Origin: Planctomycetia bacterium
Lineage (GTDB): Bacteria > Planctomycetota > Planctomycetia > Pirellulales > Thermoguttaceae
Assembly: GCA_030527205.1 (NCBI GenBank)
Contig: JAUNBG010000033.1
Location: forward strand, 1-36,201
Direction of reading: 5' to 3'
Length of the DNA stretch: 36,201 bases
In this document: piece after piece, positions 16,867 through 25,997 of the stretch
How positions within the stretch are numbered: the stretch's first letter is position 1
How the letters are laid out: each line of letters begins with the position of its first letter
Notes under the pieces: model-generated
The model's input: only the letters and a program-made list of their open reading frames with translations
Told to the model about the DNA's origin: nothing
Databases searched by the model: none
Translations under genes and position numbers: made by a program

Positions 16867-18122
16867 TGAGAAATCGACTCTTGATATTCATCCCAGGCTT
16901 GTTTTTCTTCATCGAGAGTTGTTTTTCCCTGACGAAGCCAAAATCGGGTTTGAAACAGAACGGTTTCATCTTTCGGAAGAGCCAATGTCGAAAAACCGGG
17001 GAACGCAATCATAATATTTCGAGACGAATAATAACGGAATTGATTCGGATAAAGCGGATTATTAACCGATTCAAACATTCCGAGCGTTGTAAAATCGCCC
17101 TTTGAAGAATCGGTTGTATCTGCGGTTTGAGACAAGTTCGTTGCCTCATTATCGGGCTGATTATTTTCGTTGCTGTTTTCCTTGGCTTTTTCATTAAAGG
17201 TCGAACAGGGATATTTTCCATAAATCGCAATCCAGGACGCGTTGCCAAAACGATCTGGGTCGCTGATTCGTTCAGCCATTGAATTTTCGACGCCGTTCCA
17301 TTGATCTGGTTTCGGATGAACAACGCGAATCGAAAAATCGGTTGCTTGGGGATTCATTCGAACTGCCATTCCGCTATAACCTCCGTAATCGACTTTTTGG
17401 CGTCCGGCAATCGAAACGCCCTCAACGAGCGCCTTCAATTTCGCGGAAACATCGATCGTTCGGCTCTTTTGGCCTTCTTCGCCCGAGGTTGAAGAAACTT
17501 CAATCGTTACGGTTTCTTCAACGATCTCGGTCGGATCGTCATCATATCGCCAAACATTGACAACTTCGATTTGCATTGCGTTTTTTCCGCTCTCAAAATC
17601 TCTGACGCTTTTGATTTGAGTTATTTTTTTCGGATAAGCGCGAATTTTGCAGACAGCCCAAAGATCGCCGAGTTTTTCATTCCAACGGACTTCACAAAAA
17701 CTCAACCAACAACCTCGATGATGCGGATGATCCTGGGGAAAATCGTCGGTCAGTATTTCGCCACAAAACCCGAAAAGCGGTTGAATATAATCGCTTCGTT
17801 CGCCGCCAAAAGCGCTTCCGTCGCTGAAATAAGCGCCGTCGTAAACGGTTGGACCAACGCCAAAATGATGTATTTCAACCTCTTCTGGAAGCCGAACCGC
17901 TCCAAAATGATAATTCAAGAGCGGTTTTTCGTTTTCCTTGAAAAAGAATGTCCCATTTGATCCCCAATCAATGCTGTAAGTCGAACCGTTGTCCGTTTGA
18001 AAAAAAAGAAGTTGCCCTTTCTCTTCAAAGGAAGGGGTCAGCTCTTTTTCTGCTGCAAAAAGGAAAGTCCCATTCATAAGAACAAGACAATGAATTAAAA
18101 TAAGAAAACGTTGAACTGTCAT
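16854..18122 (-). CDS. Secreted DUF6807 (PmoA-like) family protein
   Basis: A 422-residue protein with an N-terminal signal peptide (about 1-23) and the DUF6807 domain, formerly annotated as methane oxygenase PmoA although unrelated to methane oxidation. Recognition points are the DHPHHRGCWLSF motif, with clustered His residues that could bind a metal or substrate, and YGGYSGMAVRM. The family has a galactose-mutarotase-like beta-sandwich appearance and is common next to secreted sugar hydrolases and dehydrogenases in Planctomycetota and Verrucomicrobiota; its activity is not established. A Gln/Asn/Ser-rich low-complexity insert lies at about residues 312-336. An AGAAAGG ribosome binding site lies 7 nt before the ATG. 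The last residues (RKF) and the stop are contributed by the repeat element at 16754-16866, so the native C-terminus may have been altered. Confidence 0.8.
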   Translation of the reverse strand: MTVQRFLILIHCLVLMNGTFLFAAEKELTPSFEEKGQLLFFQTDNGSTYSIDWGSNGTFFFKENEKPLLNYHFGAVRLPEEVEIHHFGVGPTVYDGAYFSDGSAFGGERSDYIQPLFGFCGEILTDDFPQDHPHHRGCWLSFCEVRWNEKLGDLWAVCKIRAYPKKITQIKSVRDFESGKNAMQIEVVNVWRYDDDPTEIVEETVTIEVSSTSGEEGQKSRTIDVSAKLKALVEGVSIAGRQKVDYGGYSGMAVRMNPQATDFSIRVVHPKPDQWNGVENSMAERISDPDRFGNASWIAIYGKYPCSTFNEKAKENSNENNQPDNEATNLSQTADTTDSSKGDFTTLGMFESVNNPLYPNQFRYYSSRNIMIAFPGFSTLALPKDETVLFQTRFWLRQGKTTLDEEKQAWDEYQESISQRKF

Positions 18123-18365
18123 AATAAACCTTTCTGTAACTTGATTATTCCAAAGTCAGACCGGGCGATAAACTTCGCTCTCTGTAATTCAACCATTTCG
18201 CCAATATTATGAATTTCAACAGCTTGGGGAATCAACAGGTTTGAATTAAACGATAAAAAACAACGAAGTTTCCTTTAGAAAATTCAAAATAAAAACATTT
18301 GAATCTATTTTAGAAAAAATTGAACTTCGATTAATTATTGCATATCTCAAAAGGCTTGTCAACTA

Positions 18366-18393
18366 TTGACGCAACTGTATAAGAGATTAGAAT
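18366..18393 (+). promoter_or_regulatory. Candidate promoter of the 18423 gene
   Basis: TTGACG (18366-18371), a 16-nt spacer and TAGAAT (18388-18393) lie 29 nt upstream of the ATG. GGAAAGAG at about 18408-18415 may serve as the ribosome binding site. Confidence 0.45.
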
Positions 18394-18422
18394 AAAATGG
18401 AGAAATTGGAAAGAGTTAAAAA

Positions 18423-18797
18423 ATGATTATCAAAATATATTATGGCGATCAGTTAATCGGCGAAAAACCGGTTAAAAATCATAAGTCAGCGGCTTATTAT
18501 CTTTTAGAGCAAATGATTGAACATCATATTGACGATTGGAATTTTTGCGAACTCGAAACGCTGGACGAATGGTCCGCCTGTTTCGCCAATCATCCCGATT
18601 CGGAAATAGCTCAACAATGTCGAAAAATCATCGAATCTGATAATACGGTTCTTTTTTTGGAAATTCCCGGCGAAAATCAAAAAACAGAATCGTTGATTTG
18701 GAGCGTTGACGAAAAGGAACCGTCTCTTTGGGAAATCGTCTTCAATGAACTTAAACAACGTTTTGATGACGAAACAAAACGAGTTCAGCTTGACTGA
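18423..18797 (+). CDS. Hypothetical acidic protein
   Basis: This 124-residue acidic protein has no family I recognise, no signal peptide and no membrane segment. It is probably cytoplasmic and mixed alpha/beta: a starting strand MIIKIYYGDQ, helical stretches around AAYYLLEQMIEHH and a C-terminal helix LWEIVFNELKQRFDDE. Codon use matches its neighbours and it has its own promoter-like sequence. It is convergent with the transporter gene downstream, with 68 nt between the stops. Confidence 0.7.
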   Translation: MIIKIYYGDQLIGEKPVKNHKSAAYYLLEQMIEHHIDDWNFCELETLDEWSACFANHPDSEIAQQCRKIIESDNTVLFLEIPGENQKTESLIWSVDEKEPSLWEIVFNELKQRFDDETKRVQLD

Positions 18798-18865
18798 GCC
18801 GATTTCTCGCGTCGAATTGAGAGTTGACCGTTTTGTAATGTTTAACGAAACGAACGGGAATAATA

Positions 18866-19729
18866 TCATTTTCGAACATCCGCCCTTTTGAGTTGGATTG
18901 CATTCCAGAGATTATGCCAAAGAACATAAAATGTTAAACCGAGGACTGACAACGGATTTCCATAAAGCATTGCCAAATAAATCAATGAACCGGTATTCTT
19001 TTGCCCAAGAGATTGGCTTGATTCATGCTTGAAATTCTTTTCCCCTAAAAGATAACCAACGCCAAAATTAATGACACACATAACAAACGAAACCGCGCCG
19101 ACCTCGATAATAATCCCGATCGAATAACAGGATGTTCGTATAAAATAAGAAGAATAAGCGCATAAAATCGCGACCAAAAACGTCCAAAGAACAAAAATCA
19201 GTCCTTGTATATGTTGCGACCAGAATTGTGATTTCGGATAAATCCAACGAAGAAGTCGCGCCAGCAAAAAGGGAACTATAATGATTGAAAAGACCGTTTG
19301 TCCAACATATAAAAAAGCGTATGGCGTTTGATGTCGCAAAACCCAGGGGAGAGTAAACGGAATCGATAAAGAAATGCCGAATGTATTCAATATGAATGAA
19401 GTTACAACATAATCAATATTGCCGCCCAAAAACCCCATAACTGTCGAAGCCGCTGTCGCGGTTGGAGTACTGCCAAGAAAAAAAGCAATTTCGCCGAGAA
19501 TTGGTTCTCCAAAATAACGAAAAACTTCGCAAATGATAATTCCAATGGTTAAATTGGTTAGCAAAATTGTATAATGACTATAACGAACAGTCATATTGCG
19601 AAAATGAAATTGCAGAAAGATCATCAAAAGCATAAAACGGACAAACCAGGGAACCAAATATTTTAAATGATGAAGTTCTGGAAATAGAAATCCTGCGATG
19701 AACGCAATTAAAAGGGCAATGGTTTTCAT
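18866..19729 (-). CDS. BASS-family (bile acid:sodium symporter-like) transporter
   Basis: A 287-residue polytopic membrane protein with about nine hydrophobic segments. The region around PTATAASTVMGFLGGNIDYV corresponds to the conserved crossover helix of the BASS/SBF fold, and the late GSLIYLAMLYGNPLSVLGL segment to the second repeat. BASS proteins move organic anions such as bile acids, pyruvate or pantoate with sodium across the inner membrane; the substrate here cannot be told. No clear ribosome binding site is seen before the ATG at 19729, which lies about 80 nt from a MITE-like copy. Confidence 0.7.
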   Translation of the reverse strand: MKTIALLIAFIAGFLFPELHHLKYLVPWFVRFMLLMIFLQFHFRNMTVRYSHYTILLTNLTIGIIICEVFRYFGEPILGEIAFFLGSTPTATAASTVMGFLGGNIDYVVTSFILNTFGISLSIPFTLPWVLRHQTPYAFLYVGQTVFSIIIVPFLLARLLRWIYPKSQFWSQHIQGLIFVLWTFLVAILCAYSSYFIRTSCYSIGIIIEVGAVSFVMCVINFGVGYLLGEKNFKHESSQSLGQKNTGSLIYLAMLYGNPLSVLGLTFYVLWHNLWNAIQLKRADVRK

Positions 19730-19806
19730 GGAAGAGAATTGTCAGGGGACGTTTTTAATTGTTGTGACTTAAAACCGTTTCAAATGGCAACAAAGAAATA
19801 TCTTAC

Positions 19807-19917
19807 AGGAAGTTCTAAAAATTCCGTAGGAACGCGGACGTCTCGTCCGCCGGAACAGGTTTTCGCAACGTTTTCCGAATGGAGTTTATTGCAAAAAACA
19901 GTTTTTTAGAACTTCCT
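19807..19917 (+). repeat. MITE-like 111-bp repeat, copy 4 (best preserved)
   Basis: The termini AGGAAGTTCTAAAAA and TTTTTAGAACTTCCT are perfect 15-bp inverted repeats. The interior contains the palindrome GCGGACG-TCT-CGTCCGC. It lies in the 465-nt gap between the BASS gene and glyA, in which I see no gene. The remaining gap up to glyA is AT-rich and must hold the divergent promoters. Confidence 0.85.
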
Positions 19918-20194
19918 TATAATCTATTAGAATACTCTTTTGTCAACAATCCAAAAGCCCCCCTCGAAAAAGCCCCCAAAATCGGTTAAAATGGAAAAAA
20001 TGAAATATTTTCAATTAATAATGATTGTTTCGCTCAAAATTTGAGGAAAATCATTGATTTTTTCCTTAAACTTGACATAATAAATTTTGTTTCTTGAAAG
20101 TCTTCAATCGACGATCCTGTTTTTTGGATTTGGATAAAATTAATAAATTGCGTATTTTTTATCAAAAATAACATCAAAAAAGGTTTGTAAAGCA

Positions 20195-21499
20195 ATGTCC
20201 GCTGAACGTTATCCGCATTTGAAAGTCAACGATGCTGAAGTTTACGATTTAATTCAACAACAAACAACTTATGAACAGACGACGCTTAAAATGATTGCGT
20301 CGGAAAGTTATGCTTCTTATGAAGTTTTGGAAGCCTGCGGTTCTGTTTTTACGAATAAATATTGCGAGGGTTATCCGGGAGCGCGATATTATGAAGGGAA
20401 TGAAGTAACCGATCAACTTGAAAACCTTGCTCGAGAGCGCGGCAAACAATTATTCGGAGCGGAACATATCAACGTTCAACCTTATTCCGGCTCTCCCGCA
20501 AATCAGGCGGTTTATCGCGCCATTTTAAAGCCGGGCGATAAAGTTATGGGAATGCCGGTTTCCGAAGGCGGACATCTGACGCATGGTTGGAAAGTCAGTT
20601 TTTCTGGAATGGATTATGTTCAAATTCCTTATGGCCCCGATCCGATAACCGGCAAACTCGATATGAATCGCGTACGGGAAATTGCCTTGCAGGAACGTCC
20701 AAAAATGATTTGGGCTGGAACGTCGGCTTATCCCCATATTCTCAATTATTCCGAATTTGCCGACATTGCAAAAGAAATCGACGCTTATCTGGTTGCGGAT
20801 ATTGCTCATATTAACGCCTTAATTATTGCGGGCGTTCATCCGAGTCCGGTTCCGTATTGCGATATTGTAAGCAGCACAGCCCATAAAATGCTTCGAGGTC
20901 CGCGAGCCGGTTTTCTCCTTTCGAAAATCGAAGACCGTTATCAATCGAAATATTTTCCGACGAGCAAATTCAATTTGGCGCAGCGCATTGATCGCGCCGT
21001 TTTTCCTGGTCTTCAAGGCGGGCCGCATATGCATATTATTGCGGGAATGGCAACCGCTTTTAAATTTGCGTTATCGGACGAATTTAAGGCTTACGGTCAG
21101 CAGATTGTCAAAAATGCCAAAGCGTTGGCCGCTGCTTTAATGGATCGCGGTTATGAATTGGCGGGCGGCGGAACCGATACGCATTTGCTCATTCTTGATT
21201 TCCGTAAGAAGGAATTTACAGGAAAAGACGCTTCCAAAGCGTTAGCGAAATGCGGAATTATCGGAAATTTCAATATGGTTCCCGGCGATACGCGTTCCCC
21301 ATTCGTTACAAGCGGCGTTCGACTTGGAACCCCGTCCCTGACCAGTATGGGAATGAAAGAAAACGAAATGCAAAAAGTCGCCGACTGGATTGACCGCGTC
21401 TGCTGTCATATCAATAATATCGACGAAATTGCGCCAACGATTCGTCAGGAAATCGCCGATTTTTGTCGCCAATTCAAAGCTCCTGGAATGTCGGAATGA
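20195..21499 (+). CDS. glyA: Serine hydroxymethyltransferase
   Basis: A PLP enzyme that interconverts serine and glycine while forming 5,10-methylene-tetrahydrofolate. The 434-residue length is normal. Motifs in order: MIASESYAS, TNKYCEGYPGARYYEGN, NVQPYSGSPANQAVY, and the PLP lysine Lys231 in STAHKMLRGPRAG, then FPGLQGGPHMH and GDTRSPFVTSGVRLGTPSLT. Compared with common bacterial GlyA (DMAHIAGL, TTTTHKTLRGPRGG), the wording DIAHINALI and STAHKMLRGPRAG is somewhat divergent, but the catalytic Lys and its preceding His are kept. AAAGG lies upstream of the start. It is transcribed in the same direction as paaK, but a 246-nt gap separates them. Confidence 0.93.
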   Translation: MSAERYPHLKVNDAEVYDLIQQQTTYEQTTLKMIASESYASYEVLEACGSVFTNKYCEGYPGARYYEGNEVTDQLENLARERGKQLFGAEHINVQPYSGSPANQAVYRAILKPGDKVMGMPVSEGGHLTHGWKVSFSGMDYVQIPYGPDPITGKLDMNRVREIALQERPKMIWAGTSAYPHILNYSEFADIAKEIDAYLVADIAHINALIIAGVHPSPVPYCDIVSSTAHKMLRGPRAGFLLSKIEDRYQSKYFPTSKFNLAQRIDRAVFPGLQGGPHMHIIAGMATAFKFALSDEFKAYGQQIVKNAKALAAALMDRGYELAGGGTDTHLLILDFRKKEFTGKDASKALAKCGIIGNFNMVPGDTRSPFVTSGVRLGTPSLTSMGMKENEMQKVADWIDRVCCHINNIDEIAPTIRQEIADFCRQFKAPGMSE

Positions 21500-21567
21500 G
21501 TCCAGTTTATTCTAATGAATTAAGTTCTGAAAACTCTCTTTTTCGATTTTTGAAATCGTTGGACTCA
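21497..21567 (+). terminator. Structured 3' end after glyA
   Basis: TGAGTCCA (21497-21504, overlapping the glyA stop codon) pairs with TGGACTCA (21560-21567), and an inner hairpin CGATTT-TTG-AAATCG (21544-21558) sits just before the second arm. No T-run follows, so this is a possible but non-canonical terminator or 3' stabiliser. Confidence 0.3.
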
Positions 21568-21745
21568 ATAAAATAGAACGATAAAATCTTTCAAAAAAGA
21601 AAAACAGAGTCTTGAATTTTATTAAGTTTATCGCTTAAATTTTCATTGCTGACAGAAATTATTGAACCCAAAAACGTCGCAGTCATTTAATGATCATTGA
21701 ATTATCGAAAAACGAACAAAAGTAATAGAAAGGCGCGTTTTTCAA

Positions 21746-23050
21746 ATGTTTTCCAGCTTGTCAGATATTTCTGGAACTTCCGAGTTTTTTAATCCGACGG
21801 AAGAAACGCTTTCGCAGGACGAATTGCAATTTCGTCAAAACGAAAAATTGAAAAATGTTGTTCGATATGTTGTCGAGCAAAATGAATTCATGCGGAATTA
21901 TTATGCGGAACATAATGTTAATGTCAACGATTTCCGCGGAATCGAAGATATGGCGTCGCTGCCAATGGTTTCCAAGGAGACGTTTCGAAAAACATTCCCG
22001 TTAGGATTGAATTGCGTCGCAAAAGAACAGCTTCGAGAAATGCATATGTCGAGCGGTTCAACCGGAGCGCCGGTTGTTATGCCTTATACGCAATACGATT
22101 TGGAACAATGGGCCGAATGTATGGCGCGTTGTTATCGAATGGCGGGCGGCTATCCAGGCGATCCAGTCCAGATAACGCCGACTTTCGGGCTCTTTAATGG
22201 CGGATTCGGAATGTATCACGGAGCGCGAGCCGCTGATCTTTTTGTCGTTCCAACCGGTTCAGGAAATACAGAACGCCAGATTCAAATGGCAAGAACTTTC
22301 AAAACGAAAATCATTGGGGCTGTTATTTCTTATAGCGTTCGATTGATTGAAGTTCTCCAGAAAATGAATCTTGATCTTCCCGATTTAAAAATCGGCGTCT
22401 TCGGAGCCGAATCGGTTACAGAAGCGATGAAAAATAAGATTCATGCCGCATTGGGAATCGAAGTTTTCAATATTTATGGAATGACGGAAACGGGCGGCGT
22501 CGGAACGCTCGGAATGGATTGCCGGGATCATTCCGGCATTCATGTCTGGGAAGATCATTATTATTTGGAAATCGTCGATCCGGCAACGCATTTGCCGCTT
22601 CCTGACGGCCAGTTCGGCGAGCTGGTTGTAACGTCGTTGACGCGGGAAGCTCTTCCGGTCATTCGATTTCGAACGGGCGATTTGACTCGGGTTTTATCGC
22701 GGAAAAAATGCGATTGCGGTCGAACTCATTTAAAAATCGACGCTATTTCTGGTCGAACGGACGATATGCTGATTATTAAAGGGGTCAACTTTTTCCCGAC
22801 TCAGGTTGAGCAGGCTTTGCTTGAAATCCCTGGCGTTTATCCTCATTATCAAATTATTATTGAAGAAACGGCGGGAGTTAAAGATATTCGAATTCATGTC
22901 GAAGCGGAAGAAGGCGTTACCGGTTATCAAATCGAAAAACATTTAAAAGAACGTCTTGGATTTTCGCCGAAAGGGGACATTTTTAAACCGGGCGAACTTC
23001 CGCGTCAAGACGGCAAAGCGATTCGAGTTATCAAAAAAATCAAAGAATGA
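21746..23050 (+). CDS. paaK: Phenylacetate-CoA ligase family (adenylate-forming) enzyme
   Basis: An ANL-superfamily ligase that activates an aryl acid, probably phenylacetate or indoleacetate, with ATP and CoA. The 434 residues fit the PaaK family (about 430-440). The P-loop-like SSGSTGAP is at 102-109, the adenylate-binding YGMTETGG at 244-251, and the hinge and C-terminal part has RFRTGDLTRVL, the Cys-rich CDCGRTH and RTDDMLIIKGVNFFPTQ. In anaerobes this gene often sits with indolepyruvate:ferredoxin oxidoreductase genes (ior), where it works in aromatic amino acid catabolism; no such partner is visible here. A GAAAGG site lies 12 nt upstream of the start. Confidence 0.88.
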   Translation: MFSSLSDISGTSEFFNPTEETLSQDELQFRQNEKLKNVVRYVVEQNEFMRNYYAEHNVNVNDFRGIEDMASLPMVSKETFRKTFPLGLNCVAKEQLREMHMSSGSTGAPVVMPYTQYDLEQWAECMARCYRMAGGYPGDPVQITPTFGLFNGGFGMYHGARAADLFVVPTGSGNTERQIQMARTFKTKIIGAVISYSVRLIEVLQKMNLDLPDLKIGVFGAESVTEAMKNKIHAALGIEVFNIYGMTETGGVGTLGMDCRDHSGIHVWEDHYYLEIVDPATHLPLPDGQFGELVVTSLTREALPVIRFRTGDLTRVLSRKKCDCGRTHLKIDAISGRTDDMLIIKGVNFFPTQVEQALLEIPGVYPHYQIIIEETAGVKDIRIHVEAEEGVTGYQIEKHLKERLGFSPKGDIFKPGELPRQDGKAIRVIKKIKE

Positions 23051-23391
23051 AAATTTTCTGATTTTTAATCAGACTTTATTCAGAAAACCAGAGGAATAAA
23101 AACCATTGTTTTTTAAGTCGCGTCCTTTATGAACTTGCCGAAAAAATCAAAAATGATCAATCGGCTTGTTTCGATTCAAACTTGTTGAGTTCCTTGCTTG
23201 TCTGGTTTGCAACTCGCTCAACGACGGACGGTTGATTGTCGCTTGAATATATTTTGCTGCAAATATCAATAGATGTTAAGTCATTTATTTAATGACTTTG
23301 AAGTTCAACGATGAAGTTTTATCGCAAAAGATTTTGGCGGCTTTATCATTGAAAGTTAGAAATCCTTTAACCCAATCTTGATTTTTATAAA
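23051..23391. other. Intergenic region upstream of thiG
   Basis: No gene is supported. A hairpin AGTCATT-N5-AATGACT occurs at about 23278-23296, directly after TCAATAGATGTT, a 12-mer that also occurs at about 5896. I looked for a thiamine pyrophosphate riboswitch before thiG and do not see its conserved elements. Confidence 0.4.
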
Positions 23392-24201
23392 ATGGATAAA
23401 CCTCTTATTATCGGATCGCATACGTTTCAAAATCGGCTTATTGTTGGAACCGGCAAATATTCGACTTACGACATAATGCAGCAGGCTCTTGCGGAGTCGC
23501 AAACGGAATGCATAACGGTCGCCGTTCGCCGCGAACGATTGATTGACGCCAATGGAAAAAGCCTTCTCGACTTCATTGACTTGAAAAAATATACAATTTT
23601 GCCGAATACAGCGGGTTGTTTTTCCGCTGACGACGCGGTTCGAGTTGCCCGAATGGGTCGAGAACTCCTTTTACAAATGGAAAATCCTGGCGCTGGTTGG
23701 GTCAAGCTGGAATGTTTGGGCGACGCCAAAACGCTTCTTCCTGATCCGATTGAAACGTTGAAAGCGACGGAAATCCTTGTTAAGGACGGTTTTGAAGTTC
23801 TCGTTTATACAACGGATGACGCTTTGGTTGCCAAACGCCTTAAAGAACTTGGCGCAGCCGCTGTTATGCCCGCCGGAAGTCCTATCGGCTCGGGGCAAGG
23901 GGTTTTAAATCCTAACGCTATTCAAATTTGTCTCGAATATCTTAAAGAAAATGATCCCGATTATCCCGTTATTGTTGACGCAGGAGTCGGCGGGGCCAGC
24001 GACGTCGCCGCTGCAATGGAATTAGGCGTTGACGGCGTTTTGTTGAATACAGCGATTGCGCATGCGAAAAATCCTGTCTCAATGGCGCACGCAATGAATC
24101 TTGCTTGCAAAGCGGGACGCTATTCTTGGCTTTCTGGACGGATTCCTCGAAAAAAATATGCAACGGCAAGCAGTCCGCTTGAAGGAACAATTGGTCGTTA
24201 A
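23392..24201 (+). CDS. thiG: Thiazole synthase ThiG
   Basis: Forms the thiazole phosphate moiety of thiamine from deoxyxylulose 5-phosphate, dehydroglycine and the ThiS thiocarboxylate. The 269-residue TIM-barrel protein has the family opening [19 protein letters not shown], the Schiff-base lysine Lys105 in WVKLE, the phosphate-site segment [12 protein letters not shown] and the late [17 protein letters not shown] and [13 protein letters not shown]. It should be active. It stands apart from thiS (6311) and is followed 153 nt later by an unrelated ADP-ribosylglycohydrolase gene. Confidence 0.95.
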   Translation: MDKPLIIGSHTFQNRLIVGTGKYSTYDIMQQALAESQTECITVAVRRERLIDANGKSLLDFIDLKKYTILPNTAGCFSADDAVRVARMGRELLLQMENPGAGWVKLECLGDAKTLLPDPIETLKATEILVKDGFEVLVYTTDDALVAKRLKELGAAAVMPAGSPIGSGQGVLNPNAIQICLEYLKENDPDYPVIVDAGVGGASDVAAAMELGVDGVLLNTAIAHAKNPVSMAHAMNLACKAGRYSWLSGRIPRKKYATASSPLEGTIGR

Positions 24202-24354
24202 TCCCTTTTGGCCATTATCGATAAGGACGTTTGTCGATTACAATGATCCGATCTTTGTTGGCGGGCTTACGAATACAACGATCAGAGGTTTTTAACAGGC
24301 TTGAGTATCTGTCCTCAAATCTGCTGACAATTCCAAAGAAATGGGGTTCGTTTT

Positions 24355-25326
24355 ATGTTTGATGATCAAATGCGAAATCGTTTTATTGGTTCTTTGCTTG
24401 GTTTGGCCGTCGGCGATGCAACCGGCGCTCCATTTGAAGGTTTAACGGCGTCGCATATTTATCAGACAGGGCCAGCTCGAAAATTGTTGGAAAACCCGAG
24501 AGAATATTTTTTTGTCAAGGACGAATCTTCGCCGACTCTTCGATATACGGATGATACCCAAATGATGATTGGGATTACCGAAACATTAATTGAATGCCAT
24601 GAAATCCAATCGGATTATTTATTGCAACGTTTTTTATTTCATTATGATCCCAATCGAGGTTACGGAAAGGGAATTCGCCGTCTCTTTACAAAACTTCGTC
24701 GCGAAATTTCGTTAGATGAGGCAATCCGTTCCATTTTTCCCGACGGTTCATTTGGAAATGGCGCGGCGATGAGAGTTGCCCCTGTCGGACTTTTTTTCGC
24801 TTTTGATCTGGATCGGGTCGAAGCGGAAGCTGAAGTTTCGGCAAAAGTTACGCATATTCATCCGTTGGGGGTTGAAGGAGCCAAATTGTTGGCTTTAGCC
24901 GTTGCTTTAGCTGCAACAACGCCAACAGGGACTCTTCGGCGAGATGACTTTCTTCGTCAACTTCAACAAAGAACTCAAACGGAAGAGTTTCAATGGCAGT
25001 TGGAAACCCTTCGGAATATCAATCGCGATGTTCCCATTTCCTTTGGCAATGGAGCGGAAGCGCATCGGTCCGTTGTCAGCGCTGTTCAGTTGTTTGTTGA
25101 TTATCCCGATTCCTTTTTCAGCGTTCTTCAACATTCGATCGGACTTGGCGGCGATACGGATACGATTGCCGCAATGGCTTGCTCTTTATCCGGCGCCTAT
25201 TTGGGAAAGGATGCGATTCCGCCCCATTTGTTGGATTTCCTGGAAAACGATCAACCTTTTGGTCGCGAAGGAATTGAATTTTTGGCTATTCGACTTTTTC
25301 AAGAGGCAAAATTGTCTCTTTTTTGA
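24355..25326 (+). CDS. ADP-ribosylglycohydrolase family protein
   Basis: A DraG/ARH-type hydrolase that removes ADP-ribose from proteins or small molecules using two Mg2+ ions. The 323 residues begin RFIGSLLGLAVGDATGAPFE, continue with the metal-binding RYTDDTQMM (Thr65, Asp66, Asp67) and GNGAAMRVAPVGLFF, and end with the second metal motif GLGGDTDT (263-270) in SIGLGGDTDTIAAMACSL. All metal ligands expected for the family appear present. No ADP-ribosyltransferase partner is visible, so the substrate is unknown. The start is preceded by a GGGG-containing ribosome binding site. Confidence 0.9.
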   Translation: MFDDQMRNRFIGSLLGLAVGDATGAPFEGLTASHIYQTGPARKLLENPREYFFVKDESSPTLRYTDDTQMMIGITETLIECHEIQSDYLLQRFLFHYDPNRGYGKGIRRLFTKLRREISLDEAIRSIFPDGSFGNGAAMRVAPVGLFFAFDLDRVEAEAEVSAKVTHIHPLGVEGAKLLALAVALAATTPTGTLRRDDFLRQLQQRTQTEEFQWQLETLRNINRDVPISFGNGAEAHRSVVSAVQLFVDYPDSFFSVLQHSIGLGGDTDTIAAMACSLSGAYLGKDAIPPHLLDFLENDQPFGREGIEFLAIRLFQEAKLSLF

Positions 25327-25396
25327 TTTGTCAACCTGTTTTTTTTTGAATATAGACAACAATAATTAACCATTCAACTATTAAAAGGAATCTGAC

Positions 25397-25729
25397 ATTC
25401 GAGTTTATGAATTATTTTTTGAGTACAGGAATCAACATAATCGGAAGGAAAAAACAATTTCCATTTTTATTCTGAAAGACGGAACCATTGAGTCGGATGA
25501 TTATAATTATCAACAATTATTGCGTTTCATCCTCGCAAAAAGTCCAAAATCGCCTGAAATTTCCGTTCCGGAAGAATACAAAACGGCAGCGAATATCGCT
25601 TGGTATCTTCATTATGAAGTCGGAATGAGTCTTTATCCTTTAATCGCAGAGGCCAAATTTCCAGACGAAGAAGAGAAATCGGAAACTCGTTCGGAATCAG
25701 ACTCTGACTTTTCGAAAAATTTGTTTTGA
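25397..25729 (+). CDS. Hypothetical acidic protein with probable ATT start codon
   Basis: An open frame from a TAA at about 25382 to the stop at 25729 has no ATG, GTG or well-placed TTG near its beginning, but ATT at 25397 is preceded by AAAAGGA at 6-7 nt spacing. From there it encodes 110 residues: a mixed N-terminal part (RVYELFFEYRNQ, ISIFILKDGTIESDDYNYQQ), a central EYKTAANIAWYLHYEVGMSL and a very acidic, Ser-rich tail. A TTG at 25520 would give only 69 residues and cut off sequence with the same codon bias. I recognise no family. A mutated ATG or sequencing error is an alternative to a true ATT start. It lies between the ADP-ribosylglycohydrolase and the histidine kinase gene. Confidence 0.5.
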   Translation: MRVYELFFEYRNQHNRKEKTISIFILKDGTIESDDYNYQQLLRFILAKSPKSPEISVPEEYKTAANIAWYLHYEVGMSLYPLIAEAKFPDEEEKSETRSESDSDFSKNLF

Positions 25730-25953
25730 CGATTCCTGGAAGAAGATTTTGTAACCAATAACAGCGGCAGAATTTGTTTTTTGCGCAGATATTTTTTTGA
25801 TCTTGAATCATCTTTATCCGACTTTGACGAATTTGCGAACTCAATGGTTTGAAGTCGTTTGATAACTTTTTTTTCGTTTTTGGCCTTGTATTTCCAGAGT
25901 CAAATCAGCGAAAAAACTGGTTATAAAACTGCTTCCAAACTTTTTCTGCAAGT

Positions 25954-25982
25954 TTGAATGGAATATAAGTCGAAGCTATAAT
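25954..25982 (+). promoter_or_regulatory. Sigma70-type promoter of the histidine kinase gene
   Basis: TTGAAT (25954-25959), a 17-nt spacer and a perfect TATAAT (25977-25982) lie just upstream of ATG 25998. The implied 5' leader would be under ten nucleotides. Confidence 0.55.
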
Positions 25983-25997
25983 CTGTTAAAAGAGAAT

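Noticed and set aside
23051..23391. TPP riboswitch upstream of thiG.
   Set aside because: I could not find the conserved THI-box segments; only a simple AT-rich hairpin is present.
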